This document shows positions 1-8,384 of a stretch of DNA of 64,000 bases, piece after piece. Every line of letters begins with the position of its first letter. The first letter of the stretch is position 1. Position numbers and translations under genes: made by a program. Below the pieces are notes generated by a model, which made no database searches, was not told where the DNA came from, and saw only the letters and a program-made list of their open reading frames with translations. The DNA comes from Leptolyngbya sp. Cla-17 (GTDB lineage Bacteria > Cyanobacteriota > Cyanobacteriia > Leptolyngbyales > Leptolyngbyaceae): positions 248,001 through 312,000 of the forward strand of contig NZ_JAEVYN010000002.1 in the NCBI RefSeq assembly GCF_016807185.1. The letters are read 5' to 3'.

Positions 1-1
1 T

Positions 2-130
2 TATCGATTATCGATGAGTATTGGTTCTACGATTTGCCAGGTTGATATCAGTCCATCCTTGGAGCAGATGATGACCCAAGCCGATGAATTGATGTATGCA
101 CACAAACGCAGCAAACGCAGCAACAGTTAA
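2..130 (+). CDS. GGDEF-domain protein, C-terminal end (partial)
   Basis: Only the last 42 codons are in the window. The reading frame runs from the left edge to a TAA at 128-130. The residues RLSMSIGS followed by ADELMYAHKR match the final strand and helix of a GGDEF (diguanylate cyclase) domain, which normally end in SIG...AD..MY.AK. The catalytic GGDEF loop and any sensor domain lie upstream of the window, so activity in making cyclic-di-GMP cannot be judged. The stop codon overlaps that of the convergent methyltransferase by a few bases. Confidence 0.7.
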   Translation, partial: YRLSMSIGSTICQVDISPSLEQMMTQADELMYAHKRSKRSNS

Positions 131-942
131 ATTTTCTCGCGTTGTTTGAAAAAATCTAATTCAAGGTTTTTATTGATCAGTCTTGATTGAAAAACTAGTG
201 GCACCTTTACTGCTTTGCCAATGTAATTAACCGAGGTATCGTCATTAATTACGATTTTAGGAATACCTGTTTTACGATAGTCTAGATAACTGGATAGGTT
301 CAATCGTAAGGCTTCGCTGAATAAATCAAATCCTTTGATTTCTACATCTTTAAAGCCACTTTTAATGAGCAACTCAGTGAGTTCTTCAGGTGTAACAAAC
401 TTGTTCCAATCATGAACGCCTTTTTGAATCTCACCCAAGATATTTTCCATAATCCAAATCATCACTAAACGCGATTTGAAGTTGCGATTGATAGTGTCAA
501 AGAAAAAGGTTCCATTGGGTTTTAGTATTCTAAACACTTCTGCTAAAACGCGAGGAACGCTCTCCACATGTTCCAGCACGTCTACACTAATCACCACATC
601 AAAGCTGCTGTCTGCATAGGTCATTGCTTCTGCAATGCCGCAGCGATAGTCGATCGCCAAGCCAGCGGCGATCGCATGGGCTTGAGCCGCGACAATACAT
701 TTTTGAGATTGATCAATGCCCGATACGGCAACTCCTCGTGCCGCCATAAATTCACAGGAAAATCCGCCGCCGCAGCCGACATCTAGCGCTTTTAAACCTT
801 GCCAATTTGCAATATGACGATCGAAAAATTCAAATCGCGGTTTATTGAGATGATACAGCGTATAGATTTTGGTATCTTCGTCCCACCAATTATCGGCGTT
901 GCGATCGTAAAACTCTAAATCATTTTTTTGGGTGATTGCCAT
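127..942 (-). CDS. UbiG-like class I SAM-dependent methyltransferase
   Basis: A 271-residue cytosolic methyltransferase. The SAM-binding motif LDVGCGGGFSCEFMA lies near residue 55, an acidic loop (GIDQS) follows, and SVDVLEHV is the usual post-motif II segment. The N-terminal FYDRNADNWWDE resembles UbiG/Coq3 quinone O-methyltransferases. Cyanobacteria make plastoquinone rather than ubiquinone, so the substrate is probably not the UbiG one. It could be another quinone, a lipid or a small molecule. The gene is convergent with the GGDEF gene and has its own upstream region of about 190 bases facing the LuxR-type gene. The fold is secure; the substrate is unknown. Confidence 0.8.
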   Translation of the reverse strand: MAITQKNDLEFYDRNADNWWDEDTKIYTLYHLNKPRFEFFDRHIANWQGLKALDVGCGGGFSCEFMAARGVAVSGIDQSQKCIVAAQAHAIAAGLAIDYRCGIAEAMTYADSSFDVVISVDVLEHVESVPRVLAEVFRILKPNGTFFFDTINRNFKSRLVMIWIMENILGEIQKGVHDWNKFVTPEELTELLIKSGFKDVEIKGFDLFSEALRLNLSSYLDYRKTGIPKIVINDDTSVNYIGKAVKVPLVFQSRLINKNLELDFFKQREKI

Positions 943-1132
943 GCAAATCCTAAAACAGTCCAGTACTCAATGTTTGCTGAATCCTGCCTGAATCAAAGCA
1001 TAAAATTTTAGGTTTTCAAAGTCGTCATTATGCAATTGCGTCACAGAAAACTTTTATGCCCATTGCTATCTGCATATTTTTCTATGGATAACCGTATAGG
1101 TTCATAGACTCTGCAAAAAAAGGATGGCAGCA

Positions 1133-1726
1133 ATGAACTCCCCAATATCCTCTGTTAAAACAGCTAAAACCGCGCGATCGCTCAAAACAAACTGCATTCT
1201 CCTTCAGGAAATTGTAGAAAACCTCATAGATGGCGTGTTGATTGTTACAACAACTGGAGAATGGGTGTATGGCAATTACAATGCCCATCGGATTTGTCAG
1301 CAGTTGAATGTTGGGCAGCCCACAGCGGAAATGGTGCCTCAAAAAGTGTGGCAAATTTGCCAGGTATTTATTGCTAATCACCAAGTTTTAAGTGAACCAA
1401 CAACCATAGAACCTGTAATGGTTGAAGCGGAGATTACCATAGAATTAGCTGTTCGCTATCGGGTGCGGGTACGATGGTTTCGATTAGAGGACACTCATAG
1501 CCCTCATTTGTTAGTTACGTTGGAAGATTGCGACCAGGTGGCACGGAGTCGAGCGATCGCTGAAATTAACCAGTATGGGTTAACGGCTCGTCAGGCCGAC
1601 GTGTGGCTGCTCCATCGCACGGGGCACACCTACCGCGATATTGCTACGAAGCTGTTTGTTGCTATTAATACGGTTAAGCGACATATGAAAGATATCTACT
1701 TGAAACAAAAGTTGCACAGCGTGTGA
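1133..1726 (+). CDS. PAS-like sensor with LuxR-type HTH, transcriptional regulator
   Basis: About 197 residues. The N-terminal half (ENLIDGVLIVTTTGEWVYGN) looks like a PAS fold that would sense a small ligand or redox state. The C-terminal YGLTARQADVWLL...YRDIATKL...INTVKRHMKDIY is a LuxR/GerE helix-turn-helix for DNA binding. The ATG at 1133 is preferred over that at 1124 because AAGGA lies about 8 bases before it, while it touches the first ATG. The stop overlaps the GTG of the glycosyltransferase (GTGA), so the two are probably translated from one message. The target genes are unknown; the glycosyltransferase is the obvious candidate for co-expression. Confidence 0.8.
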   Translation: MNSPISSVKTAKTARSLKTNCILLQEIVENLIDGVLIVTTTGEWVYGNYNAHRICQQLNVGQPTAEMVPQKVWQICQVFIANHQVLSEPTTIEPVMVEAEITIELAVRYRVRVRWFRLEDTHSPHLLVTLEDCDQVARSRAIAEINQYGLTARQADVWLLHRTGHTYRDIATKLFVAINTVKRHMKDIYLKQKLHSV

Positions 1727-2592
1727 TTTATCTGATCACGGTTAACTATTACTCAGCGGAGTTGATCGCCAAATTGCTGGCATCTATACATCAGGGTCAG
1801 GCGCAAGTTGATGTTGACTATCAGTTGATTGTTGTCAACAATTCCGCTGCAGAAGATTGCTCAAAGCTGGCCAGCGATCGCGTGCTGATTTTAGAAGCGG
1901 GAGAAAACTTGGGTTTTGGTGGTGGGTGCAATTTGGGCTTGAACTGGGTATTTGAACGCGATCGCGCTGCCACGGCATGGCTGATCAATCCCGATACTAC
2001 GCTATCAGAAAACTCCCTCAACCATGCTGCTCAGTTTTGTAAAATTCATCCAATGCTATCCATCATTGGCACCATCATCTCCGAACCATCGGGAAAGATT
2101 TGGTTTGCAGGCGGTGAATTTGTTCCAGAAACCGGCAAAATTATTGCTAAAACTGAATCCCCCCATCAATTAGCCAATTATGTTGAAACAAGCTGGGTTA
2201 CCGGATGCAGCTTATTGGTCAACTTTCAAAACTTTAACCACTGTCCCCAGTTTGATCCCGCCTATTTTCTGTACTACGAAGACTTTGATTTTTGTCGGCG
2301 CTATGCCCAACAAGGACATCGAATCGTCATTACAGAACAGATTCAAGTCGTTCATCAACCTTCTTCGATTACTAACCGCACCCCTTCATTGACACTGCAA
2401 CACAGTACTTTTAGTTACTTGTTAGCGCTGGAACGACATACTAGCCAGAAGGTCTTTGGGTATCGACTTAGCCGCATTCTGTTTCACGCCCTGCGTGCCA
2501 GCGTGGTGCAGCCCAAACGGGCGATCGCGATTCTCAAAGGGGTATTAAACTTCTGGCAAGGCAAACTTGTTCGACAGATTCGCCAGAAGTGA
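1723..2592 (+). CDS. Family 2 glycosyltransferase, rhamnosyltransferase-like
   Basis: 289 residues with a GT-A fold. The start reads MIYLITVNYYS. VVNNS and ENLGFGGGCNLGL are nucleotide-sugar binding elements, INPDTTL carries the DxD-like metal site, and YFLYYEDFDFCRR is the ED motif with the likely catalytic base. This pattern is typical of WbbL/RfbF-like rhamnosyltransferases acting on the cytoplasmic face in polysaccharide or glycolipid synthesis. The GTG start overlaps the stop of the LuxR-type regulator by four bases. No other polysaccharide genes are nearby, so the acceptor is unknown. Confidence 0.85.
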   Translation: MIYLITVNYYSAELIAKLLASIHQGQAQVDVDYQLIVVNNSAAEDCSKLASDRVLILEAGENLGFGGGCNLGLNWVFERDRAATAWLINPDTTLSENSLNHAAQFCKIHPMLSIIGTIISEPSGKIWFAGGEFVPETGKIIAKTESPHQLANYVETSWVTGCSLLVNFQNFNHCPQFDPAYFLYYEDFDFCRRYAQQGHRIVITEQIQVVHQPSSITNRTPSLTLQHSTFSYLLALERHTSQKVFGYRLSRILFHALRASVVQPKRAIAILKGVLNFWQGKLVRQIRQK

Positions 2593-2690
2593 TACGCTTT
2601 TTGAGCTTGTGTTCATTGCTTATCGTGGACTTGGTTTCAGGCATGTAGGCTTTTATCAAACAGCGCGATCGCAAATTAAATCAGTCGTAT

Positions 2691-3593
2691 TTAGTCTTTC
2701 CGCTTTAGCTGCCCTAGTTGGTGTAACAGTCCCGCTGATCGGCTGTTGAGGTTCGGTTGGGTCAGCAATCCTTGAGACGGACTAAACAGTAGTGCTAGCA
2801 CAAAGAACCCGCAGATAACTAACACAATGCAGGGTCCAGAAGGCACATTTAGGTAGTAACTGAGGTACATGCCAATCACGCTAGAAACCGCACCCAACAG
2901 CGCACCTAAGCCCATCATTTGGTGCAGTTCTTTAACGAGTAAGTAGGCAGTTGTGGCTGGACCCACGAGCAGAGCCACCACCAGAACCACACCGACGGTT
3001 TGCATACTGGCAATAATTGTCAGCGTCACACCTGCCATTAAGCCTAAATAAATGCCATTGATCGGTAAACCGATCGCCTGTGCGCCCAAGCGATCAAAGG
3101 TATAAAAAAACAACTCTTTATAGAACAGTCGAACCAGCACTAACACAACCAGCGTGATGATAGCGGTGCGGGTGACATCGCCCTGCGTGACACCTAAAAT
3201 GTCGCCAAACAGAAAGCTATCCAGATCGAGCTTATTTCGCAGCAGGGTGATGAGCAACACGCCCAATGCGAAAAAGCTGGAGAAAATCAGCGCCATTGCT
3301 GCATCCACTTTGAGCCGGGTTTGAGACCGAATCCAAGCAATCAAAAAGGCGCTGATAATCCCCGAAATAAATGCGCCAATCAGGATATTAATCTGCAAAA
3401 AAAAGGCGATCGCTAAACCGGGTAACACCGAATGTGCCATAACATCGCCCAATAGCGCCATCCGCTGCACTAATAGGTAGGTTCCTACAACCGGGCATAA
3501 GATACCTGCGAGAATGCCGACCATCAGGGCATTTCGCATAAATTCAAAGATAAGCGGCTCTAGCAACCATGCCAACATAAGCGGTTTAATCAA
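2691..3593 (-). CDS. Zinc/manganese ABC transporter permease
   Basis: 300 residues with about eight or nine hydrophobic segments, typical of the MntB/ZnuB/TroC permease family in the inner membrane. Diagnostic stretches are LLGDVMAHSVLPGLA near the N terminus and FLFGDILGVTQGDV in the middle. It forms the channel of a metal importer with the ATPase immediately upstream on the same strand (18-base gap) and the divergent lipoprotein. It ends about 100 bases from the convergent glycosyltransferase gene. Whether zinc or manganese is carried cannot be read from the permease alone. Confidence 0.88.
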   Translation of the reverse strand: MIKPLMLAWLLEPLIFEFMRNALMVGILAGILCPVVGTYLLVQRMALLGDVMAHSVLPGLAIAFFLQINILIGAFISGIISAFLIAWIRSQTRLKVDAAMALIFSSFFALGVLLITLLRNKLDLDSFLFGDILGVTQGDVTRTAIITLVVLVLVRLFYKELFFYTFDRLGAQAIGLPINGIYLGLMAGVTLTIIASMQTVGVVLVVALLVGPATTAYLLVKELHQMMGLGALLGAVSSVIGMYLSYYLNVPSGPCIVLVICGFFVLALLFSPSQGLLTQPNLNSRSAGLLHQLGQLKRKD

Positions 3594-3611
3594 AGCGATT
3601 GAATAGAAGGT

Positions 3612-4361
3612 TTAACAGAAAAATGTAGTTTCGAGCGCATCGTGAAAATGTCTGGTTTGGGGCGGAATGCCATACGCCAGTTCAATATTGATAGGGGTCA
3701 TCACTTCTTTGGGAGCGCCATGAGCAATGAGGCGCTGGTTTAGCAACAGCAGTTGATCGTAGTGGTTCAAAATCCCGCCCCATTCATGACAACTGATCAA
3801 CAGCGTTTTTCCCTCTGCTTTCAGTTCATCGTAAATTTGAAAGATGAGTGCTTCTGTTTTTTTGTCTACGGCTGCCAGGGGTTCATCGAGTAACAACAGG
3901 TCAGCTTGTTGAGCGATCGCCCTAGCCAAAAACACCCGCTGCTGCTGCCCACCGGAAAGCGCTCCAATCGGGCGATCGCGTAAATCAAACAGTTCCACTC
4001 GCCGCAAGGATTCTTTGACAATTTCTGCTGACTGCCGACTGGGGGAACGAAACCATCCGGCATGAGTGGTTCGAGCCAGCATCACCACATTCCAAACGGT
4101 GGTGGGATAATCCCAGTCAATTTGCGATCGTTGCGGTACATAGGCAACCTGCTTACGCTGCTGCTTCAAGGGCGCATTTCGATAATGCACCTCACCTGCT
4201 TGAACGGAAATTAACCCCAGCAACGCTTTAATCAGCGTGCTTTTTCCTGCCCCATTGGGACCCAGCAACCCTACCAACGTTCCTTCTGGAAGCTTGAATG
4301 TGATATCTTCCAGCGCTTTTACGCTTCGGTAATTGACAGAGAGGTGCTGAACCAGTAGCAT
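3612..4361 (-). CDS. Zinc/manganese ABC transporter ATP-binding protein
   Basis: 249 residues. It has Walker A GPNGAGKST, Q-loop PQRSQIDWDYPTTVW, signature LSGGQQQR, Walker B LLLLDEP and the switch His in ISCHEW. The DWDYP element after the Q-loop is shared by Mn/Fe-type systems (MntA, SitB) rather than classical ZnuC. It powers uptake through the permease encoded downstream. Its start lies 12 bases from a Fur/Zur-like palindrome that separates it from the divergent solute-binding lipoprotein gene, so one regulator could control both arms. Confidence 0.9.
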   Translation of the reverse strand: MLLVQHLSVNYRSVKALEDITFKLPEGTLVGLLGPNGAGKSTLIKALLGLISVQAGEVHYRNAPLKQQRKQVAYVPQRSQIDWDYPTTVWNVVMLARTTHAGWFRSPSRQSAEIVKESLRRVELFDLRDRPIGALSGGQQQRVFLARAIAQQADLLLLDEPLAAVDKKTEALIFQIYDELKAEGKTLLISCHEWGGILNHYDQLLLLNQRLIAHGAPKEVMTPINIELAYGIPPQTRHFHDALETTFFC

Positions 4362-4373
4362 ATCAACCTGTAA

Positions 4374-4388
4374 TGATAACCATTCTCA
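4374..4388. promoter_or_regulatory. Zur/Fur-like operator between the divergent metal transporter arms
   Basis: The 15 bases TGATAACCATTCTCA match the cyanobacterial Zur box TGATAATNATTATCA at all but two defined positions. With flanks it is a 7-of-10 inverted repeat centred on 4381. It lies in the 61-base gap between the ATPase start and the lipoprotein start, where one bound repressor could block both promoters. A Fur rather than Zur site is possible, because the two consensus sequences are close. Confidence 0.6.
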
Positions 4389-4422
4389 TAACACTACTGG
4401 AAAACTCATAGTCTGTAAACCA

Positions 4423-5523
4423 ATGGTTCGTAAACAACTTCCTTTAAGACTGGATCGGATGAGTGGATTCGCTGCCTTGTCACTCATGCTTGGCATCCAT
4501 GGCTGTAGTGTTCTTGCCCCACAATCGACTGGTCCCAATCCAGCTACTTCTGCGACGAGTGATGCATCGGCTAGTCCCGGCCATCGCCCCCTCGTGGTGA
4601 CCACCAACTCCGTCGTCTGCGATGTAACCCGGCAAATTGTAGCCGATACGGTTGATCTCAAATGCCTGGTTCCTGGCGGTGCCGACCCGCATGAATACCA
4701 ACCGAAACCAGAGGATGGCAAAGCGATTGAGCAAGCCAAGTTGATTTTATACGGTGGCTATAACTTGGAATCCACGCTGATTAAACTCATCAAGGCAAGC
4801 TCAAACTCCGCTCCTAAAATTGCGGTTTATGAACGGGCGGTTCCCAACCCCTTAACATTTGAGGAGGATGGCAAAACCGAAACTGACCCTCATGTCTTTC
4901 ACAGTGCTGCCAATGGCGTTCAGATCGCAGAGGTGATTAGCGAAAACCTGAAGCAATTGAAACCTACCAATGCGTCGCTTTACGCTGCAAACACCACGAA
5001 GCTGACGGATGAACTGTCCCAACTCAACACCTGGATCAAGTCTGAAATTGCCACCATTCCGGCAAGGCAGCAGCAGTTAGTCACAACTCACGATGCGTTT
5101 GGCTACTACTCCCAGGAATATGCGATTCCAGTCATTGGCGCGTTGCAGGGGATTAGCACCGAAGAAAAACCAACCCCAACACGGTTGACAGAACTAGTGA
5201 AAGCGATTCAAGCGGCGGGAGTGCCCATGATTTTTGCGGAAGCTAAGGTTAACCCCAAGCTCATTGATGCGGTAGCGAAAGAGGCAAATGTCAAGGTTGC
5301 AGACCAGGATCTATTTGCAGATGGACTGGGCGAACAGGGTAGTCTCGCTGAGACCTACCAGAAGTTTTTTATCGCCAATACTAAAACCATTGTCGAAGGC
5401 TTGGGCGGCACATACACACCGTTTCAGCCCAAAACCGCTAGCCTTTCCAATCTGAAGCAATTAGCACTGATAAATGGTCGATTTACTCCGGCAAAACCGT
5501 TGCTATTATGGGCACTCTACTGA
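4423..5523 (+). CDS. Metal-binding lipoprotein of a Zn/Mn ABC transporter (cluster A-I)
   Basis: 366 residues. A hydrophobic N terminus ends in the lipobox GIHGC, so Cys28 would be lipidated and the protein held on the periplasmic face. The family fold shows at DPHEY (His90), DPHVFH (His157), THDAFGYY (His223) and LFADGLGEQGS (Asp300). Spacing matches the ligands of Synechocystis MntC (His, His, Glu, Asp), except that the third ligand is His. There is no His-rich loop as in many ZnuA proteins. The His3-Asp set resembles TroA, which binds Zn or Mn, so zinc, manganese or both are possible. The C terminus runs about 30 residues past the usual end. Confidence 0.85.
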   Translation: MVRKQLPLRLDRMSGFAALSLMLGIHGCSVLAPQSTGPNPATSATSDASASPGHRPLVVTTNSVVCDVTRQIVADTVDLKCLVPGGADPHEYQPKPEDGKAIEQAKLILYGGYNLESTLIKLIKASSNSAPKIAVYERAVPNPLTFEEDGKTETDPHVFHSAANGVQIAEVISENLKQLKPTNASLYAANTTKLTDELSQLNTWIKSEIATIPARQQQLVTTHDAFGYYSQEYAIPVIGALQGISTEEKPTPTRLTELVKAIQAAGVPMIFAEAKVNPKLIDAVAKEANVKVADQDLFADGLGEQGSLAETYQKFFIANTKTIVEGLGGTYTPFQPKTASLSNLKQLALINGRFTPAKPLLLWALY

Positions 5524-5685
5524 CCCTCAAATGGGATGAATCCAAGGCTTTGAATCCAAAATCAGTTTGTTAAGGTGACAGAATCAGTCTTTGAATTCGT
5601 CAGAATTTTTTCAAATAGATTACGCTTTTTAGTCACTAGCTACAATCTATTAGCCGGCTATTTTCCCAAACCCTTTATCACTACC

Positions 5686-6144
5686 ATGCTAGCCACTCCT
5701 TCATCTGCTTGTGTTTTAACCCAGGGATCGCTGCTTCGAGTGCATCACATTGCGCTGAATGTGCGCGATATGCAAGCGTCTCGACAGTTTTATGGACTAT
5801 TGCTGGGATTACGGGAGTTAACTGGAGCAGAAGTGCCTGCAACATTAACAGAGCTAGTAGAACAGGGGAAGGTTGCCAATTTCATCACGCCCGATGGCAC
5901 CGTGTTGGATTTATTTTGGGAACCGGAATTGTTGCCGCCCAACTCCGATCCAGCGCAGCAGTTCACCCGTGCTAATCATCTTGCATTTGAGATTGAGCCG
6001 GCGTTATTTGACCAAGCGGTTGAAGTATTGCGACACAATCAAGTGGCGATCGCCCATGGTCCAGTAAGCCGTCCCACAGGACGCGGCGTTTACTTTTACG
6101 ACCCTGACGGCTTTTTAGTCGAGATCCGCTGCGATCCGGGATAG
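5686..6144 (+). CDS. VOC (glyoxalase/bleomycin resistance) superfamily protein
   Basis: 152 residues. VHHIALNVRDMQASRQFY at the start and ANHLAFEIEP in the second half are the paired beta-alpha-beta-beta-beta modules of the vicinal oxygen chelate fold. YFYDPDGFLVEIR at the end supplies the usual metal-binding Glu, and VHH the His. Such proteins are metal-dependent lyases, dioxygenases or resistance proteins, and the substrate cannot be told. The ATG at 5686 is used because the frame upstream (from a GTG at 5575) adds a segment with no VOC similarity. It is followed by a strong shared terminator. Confidence 0.8.
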   Translation: MLATPSSACVLTQGSLLRVHHIALNVRDMQASRQFYGLLLGLRELTGAEVPATLTELVEQGKVANFITPDGTVLDLFWEPELLPPNSDPAQQFTRANHLAFEIEPALFDQAVEVLRHNQVAIAHGPVSRPTGRGVYFYDPDGFLVEIRCDPG

Positions 6145-6173
6145 CGTCTTAACGTCTAGAAATGAACAAATAA

Positions 6174-6204
6174 AAACGGGGATGATGTGCCGTCATCCCC
6201 GTTT
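6174..6204. terminator. Bidirectional terminator between the VOC gene and ftsH
   Basis: A perfect 12-base-pair stem (AAACGGGGATGA with TCATCCCCGTTT) closes a 7-base loop. The A-run on one side and T-run on the other allow termination in both directions. It sits between two convergent genes. Confidence 0.85.
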
Positions 6205-6228
6205 GTCTACTTACTGAGAGTTTCGAGA

Positions 6229-8121
6229 TTACATTACTGGAATGTACTGCTCTTTCTCGGGTATATCTGTATACTCAGCAACGATTTGACGGAACTCATC
6301 GCCATCAATCGTTTCTTTTTCAATTAGCAAATCCACCAAGCGATCAACTACAACTCGGTTTTCCCGCACAATGCGACGAGCATCGTTGTAGCAATGCTCC
6401 ACAATGGAACGCACCTGAGCATCAATCCGAGACGAGATTTCTTCAGAATATTCTGATCGCGTCATCAAATCTCGCCCTAAAAACACTTCGCCAGACTGGC
6501 TTTCCAGGGAAAGAGGACCCAAATCAGACATGCCATAACGGGTAACCATTTGGCGCGCCATGGAACTGACCTGTTGCAAATCGTTGCCTGCGCCTGTGGT
6601 AATTTCTGAATCGCCAAACACCACTTCTTCAGCCGCACGACCACCCAAAGCTCCAGTGATGCGTGCCAAAATCTGCGACCTCGAAATCAAGCTTTGTTCA
6701 TCGCTAGGCGAGAACCAGGTCAAACCGCGCGCCTGTCCACGAGGAACAAGGGTAACCTTTTGCACTGGATCATGACCTTTCACCAGAGTGCCAATGATTG
6801 CATGACCAATTTCGTGGTAGCCAATCAGCCGCTTGCTCTTGCCATCAGTTAGTGGAGTGCCTTCCATACCAGCAATCACGCGATCAACGGCAGCATCGAT
6901 CTCTGACATGGTTACAGCATCTTTACGGCGACGAGCGGTAAGGATAGCGGCCTCATTCAAAAGGTTCGCTAAATCAGCCCCAGAGAAACCTGGAGTGCGA
7001 CGGGCGATCGCATCTAAAGAAACCTCGTCTGCTATTTTCTTGTCACGAGCATGAACTTGTAATACCTCTAGCCGTCCCTTAATATCCGGCACATCCACCT
7101 CGATTTGACGATCAAATCGACCTGGACGAAGCAATGCGGAATCCAACACGTCAGGGCGGTTCGTTGCCGCAATGATGATCACCCCGGTATTACCTTCAAA
7201 CCCGTCCATCTCGGTCAGTAGCTGGTTTAAGGTTTGCTCTCGTTCGTCGTTGCCGCCGCCAATGCCTGCACCCCGCTGCCGACCGACCGCATCAATTTCA
7301 TCAATAAAGACGATACAGGGGGCGTTCTCTTTGGCTTTCTTAAATAAATCGCGGACGCGAGACGCGCCAACCCCAACAAACATCTCCACAAACTCTGATC
7401 CAGAGATGCTAAAAAATGGAACTCCAGCTTCACCCGCGATCGCTTTTGCAAGTAACGTTTTGCCTGTTCCAGGAGGACCGATCAGCAGCACACCCTTGGG
7501 AATTCGTGCGCCCACTGCAGTAAAGCGCTCTGGCTTTTTGAGGAATGTAACAACCTCTTGCAGTTCTTCTTTCGCCTCTTCAATGCCAGCTACATCATCA
7601 AACATGACTCCGGTTTTGGCATCCATTTGAAAACGAGCCTTTGACTTGCCAAAGCTCATTGCCTGACCAGGACCACCAGGCACATTGCCTGAGCGGCGAA
7701 ATAAGAAGAATAAGCCCCCAATGAGCAGCACCGGGAAGATTAGATTACCCAACAAGCTCCAAACGGCAGTACCATCGTTGCCAGTAGGATGAACATCTAG
7801 GTTTATATTTTCTTTTCTTAAGCGAGAAATTAATTCAGGCGAGTTTCCGGGCAAATCAACCCGTAGCCGTTGAATGCGGTTATCTAGCTCCGAATCAACT
7901 GCTTCCACGATAGCCGTGCGACCATCATCGTACAAGTCAACACCCACAACCCGCGATGCATCTAGATATTCCAGGAAACGTCCATAGGTCATCCGGGTGC
8001 TTGCTGTGTTCTTACTGTTGACGCTTGTGGAAGGAGTAACAAATGAACTCTGCCACAAGAAAAAGCCAATTACTAAAGCTGGCAATGCCCACAGTAGAGC
8101 TGTTCTCCAAGAAAATTTCAT
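6229..8121 (-). CDS. ftsH: ATP-dependent zinc metalloprotease FtsH (FtsH2 type)
   Basis: 630 residues, the normal length. The N-terminal MKFSWRTALLWALP begins the first membrane helix, and a second helix lies near residues 120-145 (NLIFPVLLIGGLFFLF). The AAA module has Walker A GPPGTGKT, Walker B CIVFIDEID and the second region of homology ATNRPDVLDSALLRPGR. The protease zinc site HEIGH starts at His436. The N-terminal sequence closely resembles Synechocystis FtsH2, which forms hexamers with FtsH3 in the thylakoid and degrades photodamaged D1. About 260 bases of promoter region separate it from the kinase gene upstream. Confidence 0.95.
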   Translation of the reverse strand: MKFSWRTALLWALPALVIGFFLWQSSFVTPSTSVNSKNTASTRMTYGRFLEYLDASRVVGVDLYDDGRTAIVEAVDSELDNRIQRLRVDLPGNSPELISRLRKENINLDVHPTGNDGTAVWSLLGNLIFPVLLIGGLFFLFRRSGNVPGGPGQAMSFGKSKARFQMDAKTGVMFDDVAGIEEAKEELQEVVTFLKKPERFTAVGARIPKGVLLIGPPGTGKTLLAKAIAGEAGVPFFSISGSEFVEMFVGVGASRVRDLFKKAKENAPCIVFIDEIDAVGRQRGAGIGGGNDEREQTLNQLLTEMDGFEGNTGVIIIAATNRPDVLDSALLRPGRFDRQIEVDVPDIKGRLEVLQVHARDKKIADEVSLDAIARRTPGFSGADLANLLNEAAILTARRRKDAVTMSEIDAAVDRVIAGMEGTPLTDGKSKRLIGYHEIGHAIIGTLVKGHDPVQKVTLVPRGQARGLTWFSPSDEQSLISRSQILARITGALGGRAAEEVVFGDSEITTGAGNDLQQVSSMARQMVTRYGMSDLGPLSLESQSGEVFLGRDLMTRSEYSEEISSRIDAQVRSIVEHCYNDARRIVRENRVVVDRLVDLLIEKETIDGDEFRQIVAEYTDIPEKEQYIPVM

Positions 8122-8384
8122 AAATCGCGCCCTTTAAATACAGTCGTAACTAACCGCCACCAATAACAGCACATCTATGCTTTCACTAACACGACAGCAC
8201 CCAATGCTTTGAACTCGGCCTACCATTTTCAGCAATATCTATATACTAAGACTGCTGAATCAACAAACAGCAGACGAATTGTTACCGTTGAACTCGAATT
8301 GTTAACTAAATTTAACATATTTTTCATTAAAGCAGCAACCGCTCCTCCCTTCTTTGGTACGATCATTTCCCTCATTTTTGCCGC

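Noticed and set aside
7172..7630. 152-codon plus-strand frame inside ftsH
   Set aside because: Shadow of the strongly conserved AAA domain.
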